Shown here in pieces: positions 19,299-28,840 of a stretch of 64,000 bases of DNA. The position numbers and the translations under genes are program-made. Positions within the stretch are counted from its first letter, which is position 1; each line of letters begins with the position of its first letter. Source of the stretch: Saccharomyces uvarum (lineage: Eukaryota; Ascomycota; Saccharomycetes; Saccharomycetales; Saccharomycetaceae); NCBI GenBank assembly GCA_947243795.1, contig OX365942.1:558001-622000 (forward strand). Reading direction: 5' to 3'. Under the pieces are notes generated by a model. The model saw only the letters and a list, made by a program, of their open reading frames with translations, made no database searches and was not told where the DNA came from.

Positions 19299-20024
19299 AT
19301 GTTGTCGACCATATCAGTCAAACCAACACGCGTCAGTCTGGCCATAAACACCCTATGTCTTTTGACAAGCACATGGGGGGCTCTCAGAGCTACATCTGTC
19401 ATTTTACCTCCTTCTTTGAGTAAGGCTGGTCACAAGCAGTTTTTAACTGTTTTATCTATTATTGCAACAATTTTTAATAATGCAACTAACATCATTAACT
19501 ATTTTATTCAGAATAATAGCAGAGCCGACCCGGGTTTAAAAGAAAAGTCCGACTTTTTCAGCAGACACATTACTTTACCGGTTTCTTTGGTGATGGAATC
19601 TATTGTGGCCACCGTTTATTGGCCATTAAGATTGTTTTTCGTCAGCTTAATTCTCCATGGTGTTGATTCTAATGCAAAAACACCATTGCCCGTGACAGTC
19701 GATATGGCAATCCACCTATACCCCATCTTATATTTACTGGCCGATCACTACTTATCCGGATCTGGCTCAAAGTTCAAGCTATCGGAATATACTGCGTGGT
19801 TTATTGTAACCAGCGTAGCATTTTCGTACTTCCAGTATCTGGCATTCCTAATAGATCCAAAGAAAGGTCAAGCCTATCCATATCCATTCCTAAACGTGAA
19901 AGAACCATATAAATCTGTTATTTTTATCGCCGTTTCCACCGTCACGTGGGGTTATTACGTGCTTTACCAAAAATATCCGCCCAACAATACCAAGAAATCA
20001 ATGGGCAAGGTTTATAAAAATTGA
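19299..20024 (+). CDS. YHR140W: ER membrane protein, AIG1/FAR-17a-like family
   Basis: The 241-residue integral membrane protein has about six hydrophobic segments, for example LSIIATIFNNATNIINYFI, MESIVATVYWPLRLFFVSLIL, YTAWFIVTSVAFSYFQYLAFLI and VIFIAVSTVTWGYYVLYQ. The segment VTVDMAIHLYPILYLLADHYL carries the His that is conserved in the AIG1/ADTRP family of membrane hydrolases. Activity in yeast is not established; S. cerevisiae YHR140W is seen in the ER. Family assignment is by pattern recognition and is moderately sure. Confidence 0.85.
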   Translation: MLSTISVKPTRVSLAINTLCLLTSTWGALRATSVILPPSLSKAGHKQFLTVLSIIATIFNNATNIINYFIQNNSRADPGLKEKSDFFSRHITLPVSLVMESIVATVYWPLRLFFVSLILHGVDSNAKTPLPVTVDMAIHLYPILYLLADHYLSGSGSKFKLSEYTAWFIVTSVAFSYFQYLAFLIDPKKGQAYPYPFLNVKEPYKSVIFIAVSTVTWGYYVLYQKYPPNNTKKSMGKVYKN

Positions 20025-20276
20025 GCCATTCTTTTGTGGTGCCACTAATGTTAGCACTCAGTATAAAATGCGCTGGATGTTTATTTTTTGCTGCTATTTG
20101 CTTAGTTGCTAGCCCTACCCTGGCCCTTTCAAAATCCATCGCTAGGGTAAGCCGGGAAGGCTAGAAGAAAAAAAATTCTCACAATCGCAGTATAAAAAGT
20201 CGCAAATTTACGCATACATAGTTCCTCTCTAGTCATTATTATATACGTTTTCTTTATTGTTTTTTAAAGAGACCAA

Positions 20277-20464
20277 CATCATAATAATATCGCGAATGTA
20301 CCACTAACACATGCAGCTTTTTCTTAAAGTTGTAGGGAATGGCTAAATATTCTATGCTTTTCCCATTTTTAGTAGTGCTCAAGCGTAGATAAATTGAACG
20401 TTGCTGGGCGCCTGATGTTGATCACTTCGAAATGAAATATTGGGAATCAGCTGTATCTACATTT
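20277..20464 (+). ncRNA. SNR32: Box H/ACA snoRNA snR32
   Basis: A hinge box AGATAA (ANANNA type) lies at 20387-20392 and an ACA box at 20459-20461, exactly three bases before the inferred 3' end. They follow two stem-loop-sized segments of about 110 and 65 nt. S. cerevisiae carries the 188-nt snR32, which guides a pseudouridine in 25S rRNA, in the same YHR140W-RPL42B gap on the same strand. The 5' end is set by that length, not seen directly. TATAAAAAG at about 20191 gives a plausible promoter TATA. Confidence 0.75.
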
Positions 20465-20773
20465 TTTTCTATTTACATACTATTTACTTCTTGCTTATCT
20501 TGGTTACGGGTATTGCACGGAACAGGGCGTGCTCAGGTAAAACGCCTTTACAAGCTTCATGTTATGCATATCCAAATGCTACCAACAAGTGGGATGGTTG
20601 GTTAAACCACCGAGTTCCAGGGGTTTTATCTTTCAAATTACTCAAGTTTAAAAAATTTACGCCAAAAGGCAGGTTTTTTCAAATATTAAAGAGTTAAGTA
20701 TGCAAAATTTACAAAAAGTTTCTAATGGTCAGAGTATAACTATATAGATATAATAAAACAATAAACATAACTC
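20465..20773. other. Spacer between snR32 and the RPL42B 3' end
   Basis: It includes a moderately GC-rich, hairpin-bearing stretch (about 20500-20625), for example GCACG..CGTGC and ACCAAC..GTTGGT arms. No C/D or H/ACA box set is convincing on either strand. The right end is the RPL42B 3' UTR. Confidence 0.35.
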
Positions 20774-21546
20774 TCAGAATTGCAAAGCTTGACCCTTTTG
20801 CTTCTTTTCACCACCCAATTCGAAGTGCTTACATCTCTTCAAGGTCAATTGAGCTCTGGTCTTACATTTGACACATTCCAATCTCAAAACAACCTTTTTG
20901 GTAGTCTTGGCTTTCTTGTGGAAAACAGGCTTGGTTTGACCACCGAAACCGGATTGTTTACGGTCATAACGTCTCTTACCTTGAGCGAACAAGGAAGCCT
21001 TACCAGCTTTGTATTGAGTAACCTTGTGTTGAGTGTGCTTACGACAGGCCTTACCCTTACAGTAGGTTTTTCTGGTCTTTGGAACGTTAACTGAATAAAA
21101 AAAATACAATGATAAAAATATCAATGGAGGGGACTTGTTAGTAACTAATCATCCTTAAAAAATTGAGATCCGCAATGTAATCATCACATCTAAAATCACG
21201 TGGTAACTCCTTGCTTCAGAACTTCCCAACAGTTATTATTAACGTTAATTTTATGAGAGCTAGTACGCCCTATTCGCGTTACTCTAGTAATGTTTACAGC
21301 ACTACCGTAACGATGAATCCGAATGGTTCCTGATGTCCTTTATATGCAATGATAAAGTCACAAAACAAAGCCGAAGATAACATGTAACATTATTGGTGCA
21401 CTGCAGTATCATTTCGCTCAACGTGGTTTGGCATTCTGATTATTTTGAAATTTTCTCCAACATTATGTGAATTTGTGCAGTAGTCTCTCATACCCTTAAC
21501 ATTGAAAATAACACGGCTCATCTATTCTTGTGGTCCACATACCCAT
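20774..21546 (-). CDS. RPL42B: Ribosomal protein eL42 (spliced)
   Basis: The gene has two exons: ATGG at 21543-21546 and the rest at 20774-21090. Joined, they code [21 protein letters not shown]..., the 106-residue 60S protein eL42, with CxxC pairs ([10 protein letters not shown]) of its zinc ribbon. The intron, 21091-21542 (452 nt), starts GTATGT, has an exact TACTAAC branch box at 21137-21143 and ends TTATTCAG. A 4-nt first exon that is just ATGG is a known feature of yeast RPL42 genes. The open frame that runs past 21090 into the intron is not the true N terminus. Confidence 0.96.
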
Positions 21547-21650
21547 TATTACTGATTGTTTTTTGCTTAATCTCCTTCAATATGGGTTAATACATTGAAA
21601 TTTAGTATACTAATTGAAATTTACATTAATAACTATCGATGTATCTCCGA

Positions 21651-21830
21651 ATGCGCCTTGACGAACTCTCCCATATCTCGCGGCACAAAGGACCTCCTAC
21701 CAGGAGGGAGCGTGGCCCCACCGGAACAGTCACACCGAGGGCATCGACTAACTAAAAGGACTCTCAGCAGGAGGAGGCCTCTCCGCCTAGCGATAGGCGC
21801 TCTCTCACAGTGCGGTCGTGGACTGTTTCA
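21651..21830. other. GC-rich island of unknown function upstream of RPL42B
   Basis: GC is about 60 per cent over 170 bases, against roughly a third in flanking DNA. It contains CCTCC-TACCA-GGAGG and a 6-bp stem closed by a GCGA (GNRA) tetraloop at 21784-21799, plus ACAGT/ACTGT arms near the right end, followed on the + strand by seven T residues. No protein frame is convincing. It lies 105-285 bp upstream of the RPL42B start, between that start and the Rap1-like sites. Confidence 0.5.
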
Positions 21831-21891
21831 TTTTTTTCTACCAACGCCGTTGGTGTAAAATATCGGATGTGTATTTTACAACAAGTCCAAT

Positions 21892-21923
21892 AAGGTGTGG
21901 GTGTTTTACGGATGTCCGGATGT
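21892..21923. promoter_or_regulatory. Twin Rap1-like sites of RPL42B
   Basis: On the - strand ACATCCGGACATCC (21910-21923) and ACACCCACACCTT (21892-21904) each resemble the Rap1 consensus ACAYCCRTACAY with one or two mismatches. They are in the same orientation, five bases apart, about 350-375 bp upstream of the start codon, which is the standard layout of ribosomal protein promoters. Confidence 0.6.
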
Positions 21924-22351
21924 TACAGTCCTATTTTTAAAAAATTTTAATATTCAATTTTTAGCATACGGTTTGATCCTGTAGTGTACTCAAGAAAGGC
22001 TGATTCCTTGCTATTATGTTAAGGTATAGTAATGGCATTGAGAATGTTATGTTTTTATTATCACAAATAGTTTATATACATTCTTGTAGTGTTGCCCGCT
22101 CCGCTTTCCTAAAACGGTTAAATATTGAAAAAGTTTCACAAGACACGAAATCAAAATGATCGATCCATTTTTAGTATAAAAATAGCATACAGCATTAGCT
22201 GATTTAGAAAAGCATAACAAATAACCGAGGAGGCCGCACCTGGAGATCAAGAGCAATTTTGTTAAGTTGACCTGGCTTGGGAAGTATATTGCTAAATAAT
22301 TTTTTATCAAAAAGAAGAGACTTTTGGAAAACACCAAAGCTGAAATATAAT

Positions 22352-23302
22352 ATGGCATTTAGTGATTTTGCTGCCATATGCTCGAAGACTCCTCTACCGT
22401 TATGCTCCGTCATTAAATCGAAAACGCATTTGATACTATCGAACTCGACTATCATACACGATTTTAATCCGTCAAATTTAAATGTTGGTGTACTGCCACG
22501 TTGTTATGCCAGATCAATTGACGTCGCCAATACAGTCATCTTTGATGTCGGAAACGCATTCATTAATATTGGTGCCTTAGGTGTCATCCTGATCATACTT
22601 TATAATATAAGACAAAAGTACACAGCTATTGGCAGGTCTGAATATCTCTACTTCTTCCAACTGACTTTACTATTGATCATATTTACTCTGGTAGTGGATT
22701 GCGGAGTGTCGCCTCCTGGTTCTCCGTCATATCCATATTTCGTGGCCATACAAATAGGATTTGCTGGCGCATGTTGCTGGGCTTTATTAATAAATGGGTT
22801 TTTGGGCTTCAACATATGGGAAGATGGGACTACAAAGTCTATGCTATTGGTTCGCGGAGCCTCCCTATTGGGATTCGTAGCTAACTTCCTAGCTTCTATC
22901 CTAACTTTCAAAGCATGGATAACTGATCATAAAGTAGCGTCGATGAATGCTTCTGGGATGATTGTCGTCGTCTATATAATCAATGCCATTTTCTTAGCGG
23001 TTTTCGTTATTTGTCAATTACTGGTTTCATTAATAGTGGTCCAAAACCCATGGGCCACAGGAGCAATCGTATTGGGACTTTTCTTCTTTGTAGCAGGGCA
23101 AGTTTTAGTTTACGCGTTTTCCTCACAGATATGTGAAGGGTTTAAACACTACTTGGACGGCTTATTTTTTGGAAGCATCTGCAACGTTTTTACATTTATG
23201 ATGGTTTATAAGACTTGGGACATGACTACCGATGATGACCTCGAATTTGGTGTGAGCGTAAGCAAGGACGGTAACGTTGTGTATGATAATGGGTTCACGT
23301 AA
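22352..23302 (+). CDS. CHS7: Chs7, ER export chaperone of chitin synthase III
   Basis: The 316-residue polytopic ER protein is needed for Chs3 to fold and leave the ER. The start MAFSDFAAICSKTPLPLCSVI aligns with S. cerevisiae; the frame is open 25 codons further up but without similarity. About seven hydrophobic segments are visible, for example NIGALGVILIILYNI, LTLLLIIFTLVVDCG, IGFAGACCWALLINGFLG and IVVVYIINAIFLAVFVICQLLVSLIVV. The soluble end is acidic (WDMTTDDDLEFGVSVSKDG). Confidence 0.95.
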   Translation: MAFSDFAAICSKTPLPLCSVIKSKTHLILSNSTIIHDFNPSNLNVGVLPRCYARSIDVANTVIFDVGNAFINIGALGVILIILYNIRQKYTAIGRSEYLYFFQLTLLLIIFTLVVDCGVSPPGSPSYPYFVAIQIGFAGACCWALLINGFLGFNIWEDGTTKSMLLVRGASLLGFVANFLASILTFKAWITDHKVASMNASGMIVVVYIINAIFLAVFVICQLLVSLIVVQNPWATGAIVLGLFFFVAGQVLVYAFSSQICEGFKHYLDGLFFGSICNVFTFMMVYKTWDMTTDDDLEFGVSVSKDGNVVYDNGFT

Positions 23303-24428
23303 AGCGATCCTCTTTTCTGTTACCATATATAAAAAACATGTATATTTTTACTTCAATTCAAATACGGCAGGACTATAACCAACTTAAAACCGTTACTGAG
23401 CATTTATGGATGCTCTGATTTTTACAAAGAAACGTATAGCAACAAGCCTTCAAACCGGAAAAGATTACTGTTGCAAACTTTGATGGTCATGAGTGGAGCG
23501 TCTTCATACTCGAATGAAAAATTAACGTATTTGATCTTATTAGCTAAAACAACCACGTTTACAGAGTCACCTTAAAGGTGTAATTGTCGTATCATGGCTT
23601 AATAACCCTAATCGCGTTGCGTAATCAAACATCATGGCTCGGCTCCAGTGCTTCCGTAGCTTGCCTTCCATTGTTTTTAGCCACCTCTTACTAAATTATC
23701 CTAATAGGAGATTCGTTCTTCATTTATCAAGAAAGTGCGGGTTCAAATATTCTCGCTGGTTTCTTTTCTGTTTACACTTTTGACCGAATGTAAACAAAGA
23801 AACTGCGAAAAGTAAATAAACTATTTGAAAAAAAATAGAGCAGCTATGGTCGATGTTAATAGCTGTAAGACTAAAGAGAAAAAGGGAGTCGAGTAGCTGT
23901 GAGAATCGTACCAGATAAATGAAGAGCAGTAATTGGTTTTTTTCGTGTTGATGAAAACATAAACACTAAAGAACCAGCAACTTCTTGGCTACTCCTTAAA
24001 GCCAAACATCCTTCCATAAGATGACAAAATACTCGTTCTCACCTACTTAATATATAAGGAAGAAAGTCATTCAACTTGTTTCACCCATTCTTTCTCTTAA
24101 GCTTATCATGTTATCGGATGAATCTAAAATAACCAACTATCGTTTTTCCTCATAAGTAGACAGCAATACTGAAACAAAAGAAAATTTATTGATTTAGCAC
24201 TTTCAATACTCCAACTAAAATCATTCCTTTAAGCGTTATTATTTTTTGATTTTTTCATCACAATTTTAAGCTAACTCTAGTCATTCCTTACTATATTTTA
24301 TTATAAGCCCTCTTTGATAGCGCTAATTCCAGTCATTCCTTACTACCTTTTATTGATATAAATCACTTCAAAGAGTTAAAACAAGCCACTCCTTTAAATT
24401 AACTATCTTACAAACAAAACAAAACGCA
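23303..24428. promoter_or_regulatory. Long DSE2 upstream region
   Basis: It contains ACCAGC at 23973-23978, the core bound by Ace2/Swi5, which drive daughter-specific genes such as DSE2 in S. cerevisiae. GTAAACAAA at 23790-23798 and its mirror GTGTAAACAG at 23769-23778 match forkhead (Fkh1/2) sites. CATTCC motifs at 24223, 24283 and 24335 match the Tec1 TEA consensus and recur with a period of 52-60 bp. No gene is seen; the left end is the CHS7 3' flank. Confidence 0.55.
24223..24400. repeat. Imperfect tandem repeat, unit about 53 bp
   Basis: Copies begin at about 24223, 24283, 24335 and 24388. Each starts CATTCCTT or CACTCCTT, followed by an A/T-rich stretch, and the second and third copies are the most alike (AGTCATTCCTTACTA shared). 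Confidence 0.55.
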
Positions 24429-25379
24429 ATGAATTTTAACTTTGTCACACTCGTTAATATCGTATTCTTTCTATTCTCCTTAACCGAAGCCAACGACAAC
24501 GGGGAAGCAGTTAAACTTTTTACTTCCAATGGCGTTGTCTATAGTTATGCTGTCTACACCAAAACTCTTGCGCCCGCAAGAGTTGTGGTCAAAACAATTT
24601 CCTATACTACTACCAGAGTATATCCAGTCACTTTGGCAAATTCAGTTGTCTCTTCTACCACTGAAAAGATAACAGAAGTTTCAACAATATCAACTTCGGA
24701 ACAATCCAGTGCCACTCAAACAAATCCAGCTGTTACTTCCTCTAGTGTACCATCAACTTCTTCTGATTCTTTGGCTTCCTCTACTTCTACATCTTCTGTC
24801 GAATCATCCCAAAATATTCAATCATCAAGTGCAGATGCCACCACGTCGCCTTCCTTTTCCAGCGTCTCTTCATCACCATCTTCCGCGGTATCTTCCTCTT
24901 CTCCTTCATCGTTTTCTGCGTCATCATCCTTCTCCTCTTCATCACCGGACTCTTCCTCAGTGCCATCCTCTTCTTCTGTATCATCCGATTCCACTATTAT
25001 TACTTTGGCGTCATCAAGCTCAGAGTACGGAAACACTCAATCCACTTCTAGCTCAGGGATGGCATCATCTTCTTCAGCCATATCGCCTTCCACATCCGTC
25101 GTCGAATCGTCTCAAACAGGGTCTTCCTCGTCGAGAACTACTTCCACATTGACGCCATCCTCCAAGATAGGTGCAATTTCTAGAACAACAACATCTATGT
25201 CAGCACAATCTTCTTCTGCGCAATCGATATCCGTTTCGAGCTCAGAAGGCACTTGTTATGTATATTATGATGACGATGATTACTATAGTACTGCCTACCT
25301 GACCAATCCAACTCAATCTGTTGATGCGGCCACTACAATAACGAGTACGAATACAATATATGCCACTGTTACCATTTAG
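24429..25379 (+). CDS. DSE2: Dse2, daughter-cell-specific secreted wall protein
   Basis: The 316-residue secreted protein has a signal peptide ([21 protein letters not shown]) and a long Ser/Thr-rich region (about residues 85-270) likely to be O-mannosylated. The N-terminal block [33 protein letters not shown] is a conserved part. In S. cerevisiae Dse2 helps separate daughter from mother cell. A clear hydrophobic GPI-signal tail is not seen; the protein ends [12 protein letters not shown]. Confidence 0.93.
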   Translation: MNFNFVTLVNIVFFLFSLTEANDNGEAVKLFTSNGVVYSYAVYTKTLAPARVVVKTISYTTTRVYPVTLANSVVSSTTEKITEVSTISTSEQSSATQTNPAVTSSSVPSTSSDSLASSTSTSSVESSQNIQSSSADATTSPSFSSVSSSPSSAVSSSSPSSFSASSSFSSSSPDSSSVPSSSSVSSDSTIITLASSSSEYGNTQSTSSSGMASSSSAISPSTSVVESSQTGSSSSRTTSTLTPSSKIGAISRTTTSMSAQSSSAQSISVSSSEGTCYVYYDDDDYYSTAYLTNPTQSVDAATTITSTNTIYATVTI

Positions 25380-26611
25380 TGCGTAAGCATGTTGATGGTG
25401 CGTTGCCTTTTATTTTGTTTTTCTACAAGCGTATTTTTTTCACCACTTTCTACTATAGAAAGTAAAAGACAGTATTATTTATTCCTTTGTTTTCAGAACG
25501 TTGTTACTACCAAAGGTCTTATGGGCTGTTGCAGCGGAGTTTTCTAGCCTTTCTTATTTTTTTTCATGATCTTTTCATTTTGTAATTTTAACTATTATAT
25601 ACATTATATAATATAACTCGATATTTTCAAGTCCAACCTAGAACGACCCAAGTGTTTATTGTTAACTGGTTAGACTGCTTTGATACATGATTTTTTCAGA
25701 AGATTGATACAAAATTTCGTCGATGTATTGGGCACTATAAAACCCTTGCTTCCCTTCGCATATGCTGGTCGACATATACACGCTTAGATACACTTCTCGA
25801 CACAGGGGAAGGGATAGAGTATCATCAACAAATGTTACATATAATGCATTTGAAATTGTTCACCATGTTGCCGATGAGAATTGAAGTCTACGTTGACCTG
25901 CTTTCAATTGTATTTGCAAGCAGCTATTTGTTCCAACTTTTATAACAGATACGAAGAATGAACAAGAAGGGGTCCAGCCTTTCTTTAAGATTTTCTTTTC
26001 AAAGCAGAAGCTTCCCTTTGCTTCTAGTATTTATAAATAAGAAACTTAGCCGCCATCATTTTGGGTTTTTCCTTCTTTCTTTTCAACCTTGAACATTAAT
26101 CTCTCCCATGAACTCTACCTGATCTGTTCACGTTCAAACTCTCATTTAAAGTTAAAGAACTTGAGGACTAAAGCTTTGCGGATCAAGATGCAAGAAATTA
26201 ACGATTGTTTTTGTTATGTCAAAATGCTACATGAGCAAACCAAGAACCAAAGCAGCACGACGTCGTTTTTTTATAAAGGCCAAGCCTCGCTTGTGATTTC
26301 CCTTCCCTATGGGAATCCTGCAACACTATCATACAGACAACTGAACCTTTTCAATGTTACTAATAAGGGCTCTGTGAATAAGTGTCGTTCGGAACAATTA
26401 CTAGATGGCAAAAGTACGTTTCTACGGTAAATTAACTGATATCCCGTAAAACATGATTCTACATTGATTTTTTGTTTTTTCTTCTCTTTGTCATCTAGGA
26501 TAAAATTTTAAAACTGAAAAATTGAAGAAAGGCATAATAAGCCAAGTCATCGACTGGTTTCATTTGCATCTATTGTGTAAATCCCCAATAACCAAAGTAT
26601 ACTAAGAAGCT
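25380..26611. other. 1.23 kb spacer DSE2-RPC10, larger than expected
   Basis: In S. cerevisiae, as I recall, this gap is about 750 bp. Here it carries a TATA-bearing segment at 25735-25743 (CTATAAAAC), short frames, and an 80-codon ATG frame at 26188-26430 that matches nothing I recognise. TTTATAAATAAG at about 26029 is a second TATA-like site. The right end is the RPC10 promoter. No LTR ends or tRNA boxes were found. Confidence 0.45.
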
Positions 26612-26824
26612 ATGTCTCGTGAAGGGTTCCAAATTCCAACAAATTTAGATGCTGCTGCCGCAGGTACTTCCCAATCCAGAACCGCCACATTAAAATATAT
26701 TTGCGCTGAATGTTCTAGTAAATTATCCTTGTCTAGAACTGATCCAGTCCGTTGTAAGGATTGTGGTCACAGAATCTTGTTGAAAGCCAGAACTAAGAGA
26801 CTGGTCCAATTTGAAGCAAGATAA
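26612..26824 (+). CDS. RPC10: RNA polymerase subunit ABC10-alpha (Rpb12)
   Basis: The 70-residue subunit is shared by RNA polymerases I, II and III. Its zinc ribbon uses C31, C34, C48 and C51 (CAEC..CKDC). The C-terminal RILLKARTKRLVQFEAR is almost invariant in eukaryotes. Length equals the S. cerevisiae protein. Confidence 0.97.
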   Translation: MSREGFQIPTNLDAAAAGTSQSRTATLKYICAECSSKLSLSRTDPVRCKDCGHRILLKARTKRLVQFEAR

Positions 26825-27170
26825 AGCAAGTAATACTATGAAACCATGCATAAGTTGGCGGGGCAAATAATACGAAATGAAGTTTGTTTATCAGAACCTG
26901 TCTTTTCGAATATACAAACGGGTACTTAATTCACATGTTTCCGTGGTATTATTTTTTCCAAATGTACTGTAGTTTTTAAGGGGAAAACAAATACTAAATA
27001 CCAAATTACATAAATATATATATATAAATATACTCAAATATAATGGTATAGAAGAGGGGCATTCAATAGCTAATGATGTTTTCGGTTTTTGTGATATACT
27101 ACAAAATGTTGTAATGTACGTTTGTCTATAAATGTTATGTTCTTTTCAATAGAAGAGCAGTCGTTAATTA

Positions 27171-28118
27171 TCAAACCATCACGATTCTTGGTTCTTCCAT
27201 GAAACTGAATTGTCGAACAGTAATCCCTGCCTTCCTCAAAACTTTGAAGCTTTCTTCGTCCATTCTGTAAGTTTGGCTATAAACCACTTCACTGATTCCT
27301 GTTTGAACGATCTTTACAGAGCATGTTAGGCAGGGACAAGTATCGCAATATAACGTCGCATTTTGACCTACGCGGTCCCTACCGGCTTCTAGTAACGCAT
27401 TTTCTTCTGCATGTAAACAGAGACAAGTGTGTAAGTTTTTAGAGTCGCCATCATTGCAACGTGGACAACCTCCATTGAAACAATTCGTCAAATGACGGGG
27501 CGTCCCATTGTAACCAGTGGCAATAACCCTGCACTCCCTCACAATTACACAACCAACTCTACGCTTCATGCAATTGGAACGCGATGCCGCTAATGTGGCC
27601 AACTTCATGAAATAGCTATCCCAACTAGGCCTCAATGGTGGGACCATTTCTGTATTTGCTTGCTTGCCGTTGTTAAGAATCTTTAATTGGATGGTGATAT
27701 TATCAATCAAGTTTTGCTTAATTTGGCCATAGTCTTTATTGACTATTTTGAATTTCAAATGCGATTTCTCCCTTAGCTTGATACCATCAGCTTGAAAATC
27801 ATGTTCGTCAATGGCTTGAACTATTTGCTCCAATGACAAAGTTTCCACTTGATTCAGTGTCCTGTATAATGTAACTCTTGTAGTGATTGAAGCATCGATG
27901 GAAAGGTGAACAAAAAAAGGACGCTTCTCCAATTTCTCCAATAATGATAATGTTTCTAGAGGTAAGACCAAGTTTTTTGTGTAATTTTTGGTTGCATAAT
28001 CTAAAATTTCATCGGGATTGTCGAGATGATTGAGTAATTCAAAATGGAAATTATTGGCTAAAATTTGAATCACGTCTTCGCACCCACAAAACTTTGTACC
28101 GCTCACACCGACAAGCAT
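27171..28118 (-). CDS. DCD1: Deoxycytidylate deaminase
   Basis: The 315-residue enzyme converts dCMP to dUMP, the substrate of thymidylate synthase. The start MLVGVSGTKFCG is chosen as the first in-frame ATG; the open frame reaches 28130 without another. The N-terminal part resembles a nucleoside-kinase-like fold. The deaminase domain has HAEENALLEAG (His236 ligand, Glu238 catalytic) and PCLTC (Cys263, Cys266 ligands). The extra cluster CFNGGCPRC..HTCLC just before it is typical of dCMP deaminases and may bind structural zinc. Confidence 0.96.
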   Translation of the reverse strand: MLVGVSGTKFCGCEDVIQILANNFHFELLNHLDNPDEILDYATKNYTKNLVLPLETLSLLEKLEKRPFFVHLSIDASITTRVTLYRTLNQVETLSLEQIVQAIDEHDFQADGIKLREKSHLKFKIVNKDYGQIKQNLIDNITIQLKILNNGKQANTEMVPPLRPSWDSYFMKLATLAASRSNCMKRRVGCVIVRECRVIATGYNGTPRHLTNCFNGGCPRCNDGDSKNLHTCLCLHAEENALLEAGRDRVGQNATLYCDTCPCLTCSVKIVQTGISEVVYSQTYRMDEESFKVLRKAGITVRQFSFMEEPRIVMV

Positions 28119-28261
28119 ATCTCTATGCAAGAATTTATATGGGCTCTAATTACCTTTAGAAAAAAAAAACGATGCAGATATGAATCATTACAGGCGTCCT
28201 AGTATCGAGATTTGCCTAAGGCATTTCCTTATTAACGCGTTCAGTTTGTATTTTTCAATAC

Positions 28262-28270
28262 AAAAAAAAA
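28262..28270 (-). terminator. Pol III terminator of tRNA-Pro
   Basis: A run of nine T residues on the - strand begins two bases past the tRNA 3' end. Confidence 0.85.
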
Positions 28271-28271
28271 T

Positions 28272-28376
28272 GGGGCGAGCTGGGAATTGAACCCAGGGCC
28301 TCTCGCATGCTTTGCCCTTCTGTTTTGAGGCAGAAAGTTGCCCAAAGCGAGAATCATACCACTAGACCACACGCCC
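28272..28376 (-). tRNA. tP(UGG): tRNA-Pro (UGG) with 33-nt intron
   Basis: The 5' half GGGCGTGTGGTCTAGTGGTA and the 3' end AGCTCGCCCC match yeast tRNA-Pro. Anticodon loop is TTTGGGT with anticodon TGG. The intron occupies 28308-28340, directly after G37 as usual, leaving a 72-nt mature molecule. The A box lies in GTGGTCTAGTGG and the B box is GGTTCAATTCC. S. cerevisiae has SUF8, tP(UGG), at this locus. Upstream (28497-29150) lie two delta LTRs, in line with Ty1 targeting to Pol III genes. Confidence 0.97.
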
Positions 28377-28496
28377 ATAATATTACGTTGAAGCGTTCTT
28401 TCAGAAGAAGGATCACATTTCCCTGCCAGACCTTTTTCGATGACAGACCTTTCTGGTGGTGCCCCACAATTTGAAGATATTGCACATGTGTTGATA

Positions 28497-28837
28497 TGTT
28501 GGAACAAGATTCAACTATCGTCCATCTATTACTATTATATACGGTGTTAAAAGATGACATATATTACAAGACCAGTAAATTAAGATTCAAACTGTCATCG
28601 AAATTAATGGAACCTGAAGCGCAAGGATTGATATTGTAATAGGGTTAATGCATGATAACATATAAAAAGAGGAACAGAATCATTTATAATATTATGCAAA
28701 ATTGCAGATTCCTTTTTGTGGATTCCTAAATCCATGAGGAGAATCTCTAGTATAATCTATATACGTAATATTATAACATTAAGAAACAATGGAATTCCAA
28801 AGATCATCATACAACTTTAATGGTCATTAATCCACCA
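28497..28837 (+). mobile_element. Solo LTR, Ty1/Ty2 delta family (old)
   Basis: It begins TGTTGGAAC and shows delta landmarks: ATATACGGTGTTA, GCGCAAGGATTGATA, AATCCATGAGGAGAA and an ACAATGGAAT near the 3' end. Length is close to that of delta (about 335 bp). Decay relative to the remembered delta consensus indicates an old insertion. No internal Ty sequence remains. Confidence 0.85.
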
Positions 28838-28840
28838 ATT

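Noticed and set aside
21595-21858. 87-codon frame across the GC island
   Set aside because: GC-rich DNA stays open in most frames; no domain is recognisable.
26188-26430. 80-codon ATG frame in the DSE2-RPC10 spacer
   Set aside because: No family resemblance, ordinary length for chance in 1.2 kb, no supporting promoter spacing; mentioned only as part of the enlarged spacer.
26414-26498. Possible short intron (GTACGT ... TTTGTCATCTAG)
   Set aside because: Branch-like AATTAAC would be only about 15 bases from the 5' site and splicing would yield a seven-residue product; not credible.
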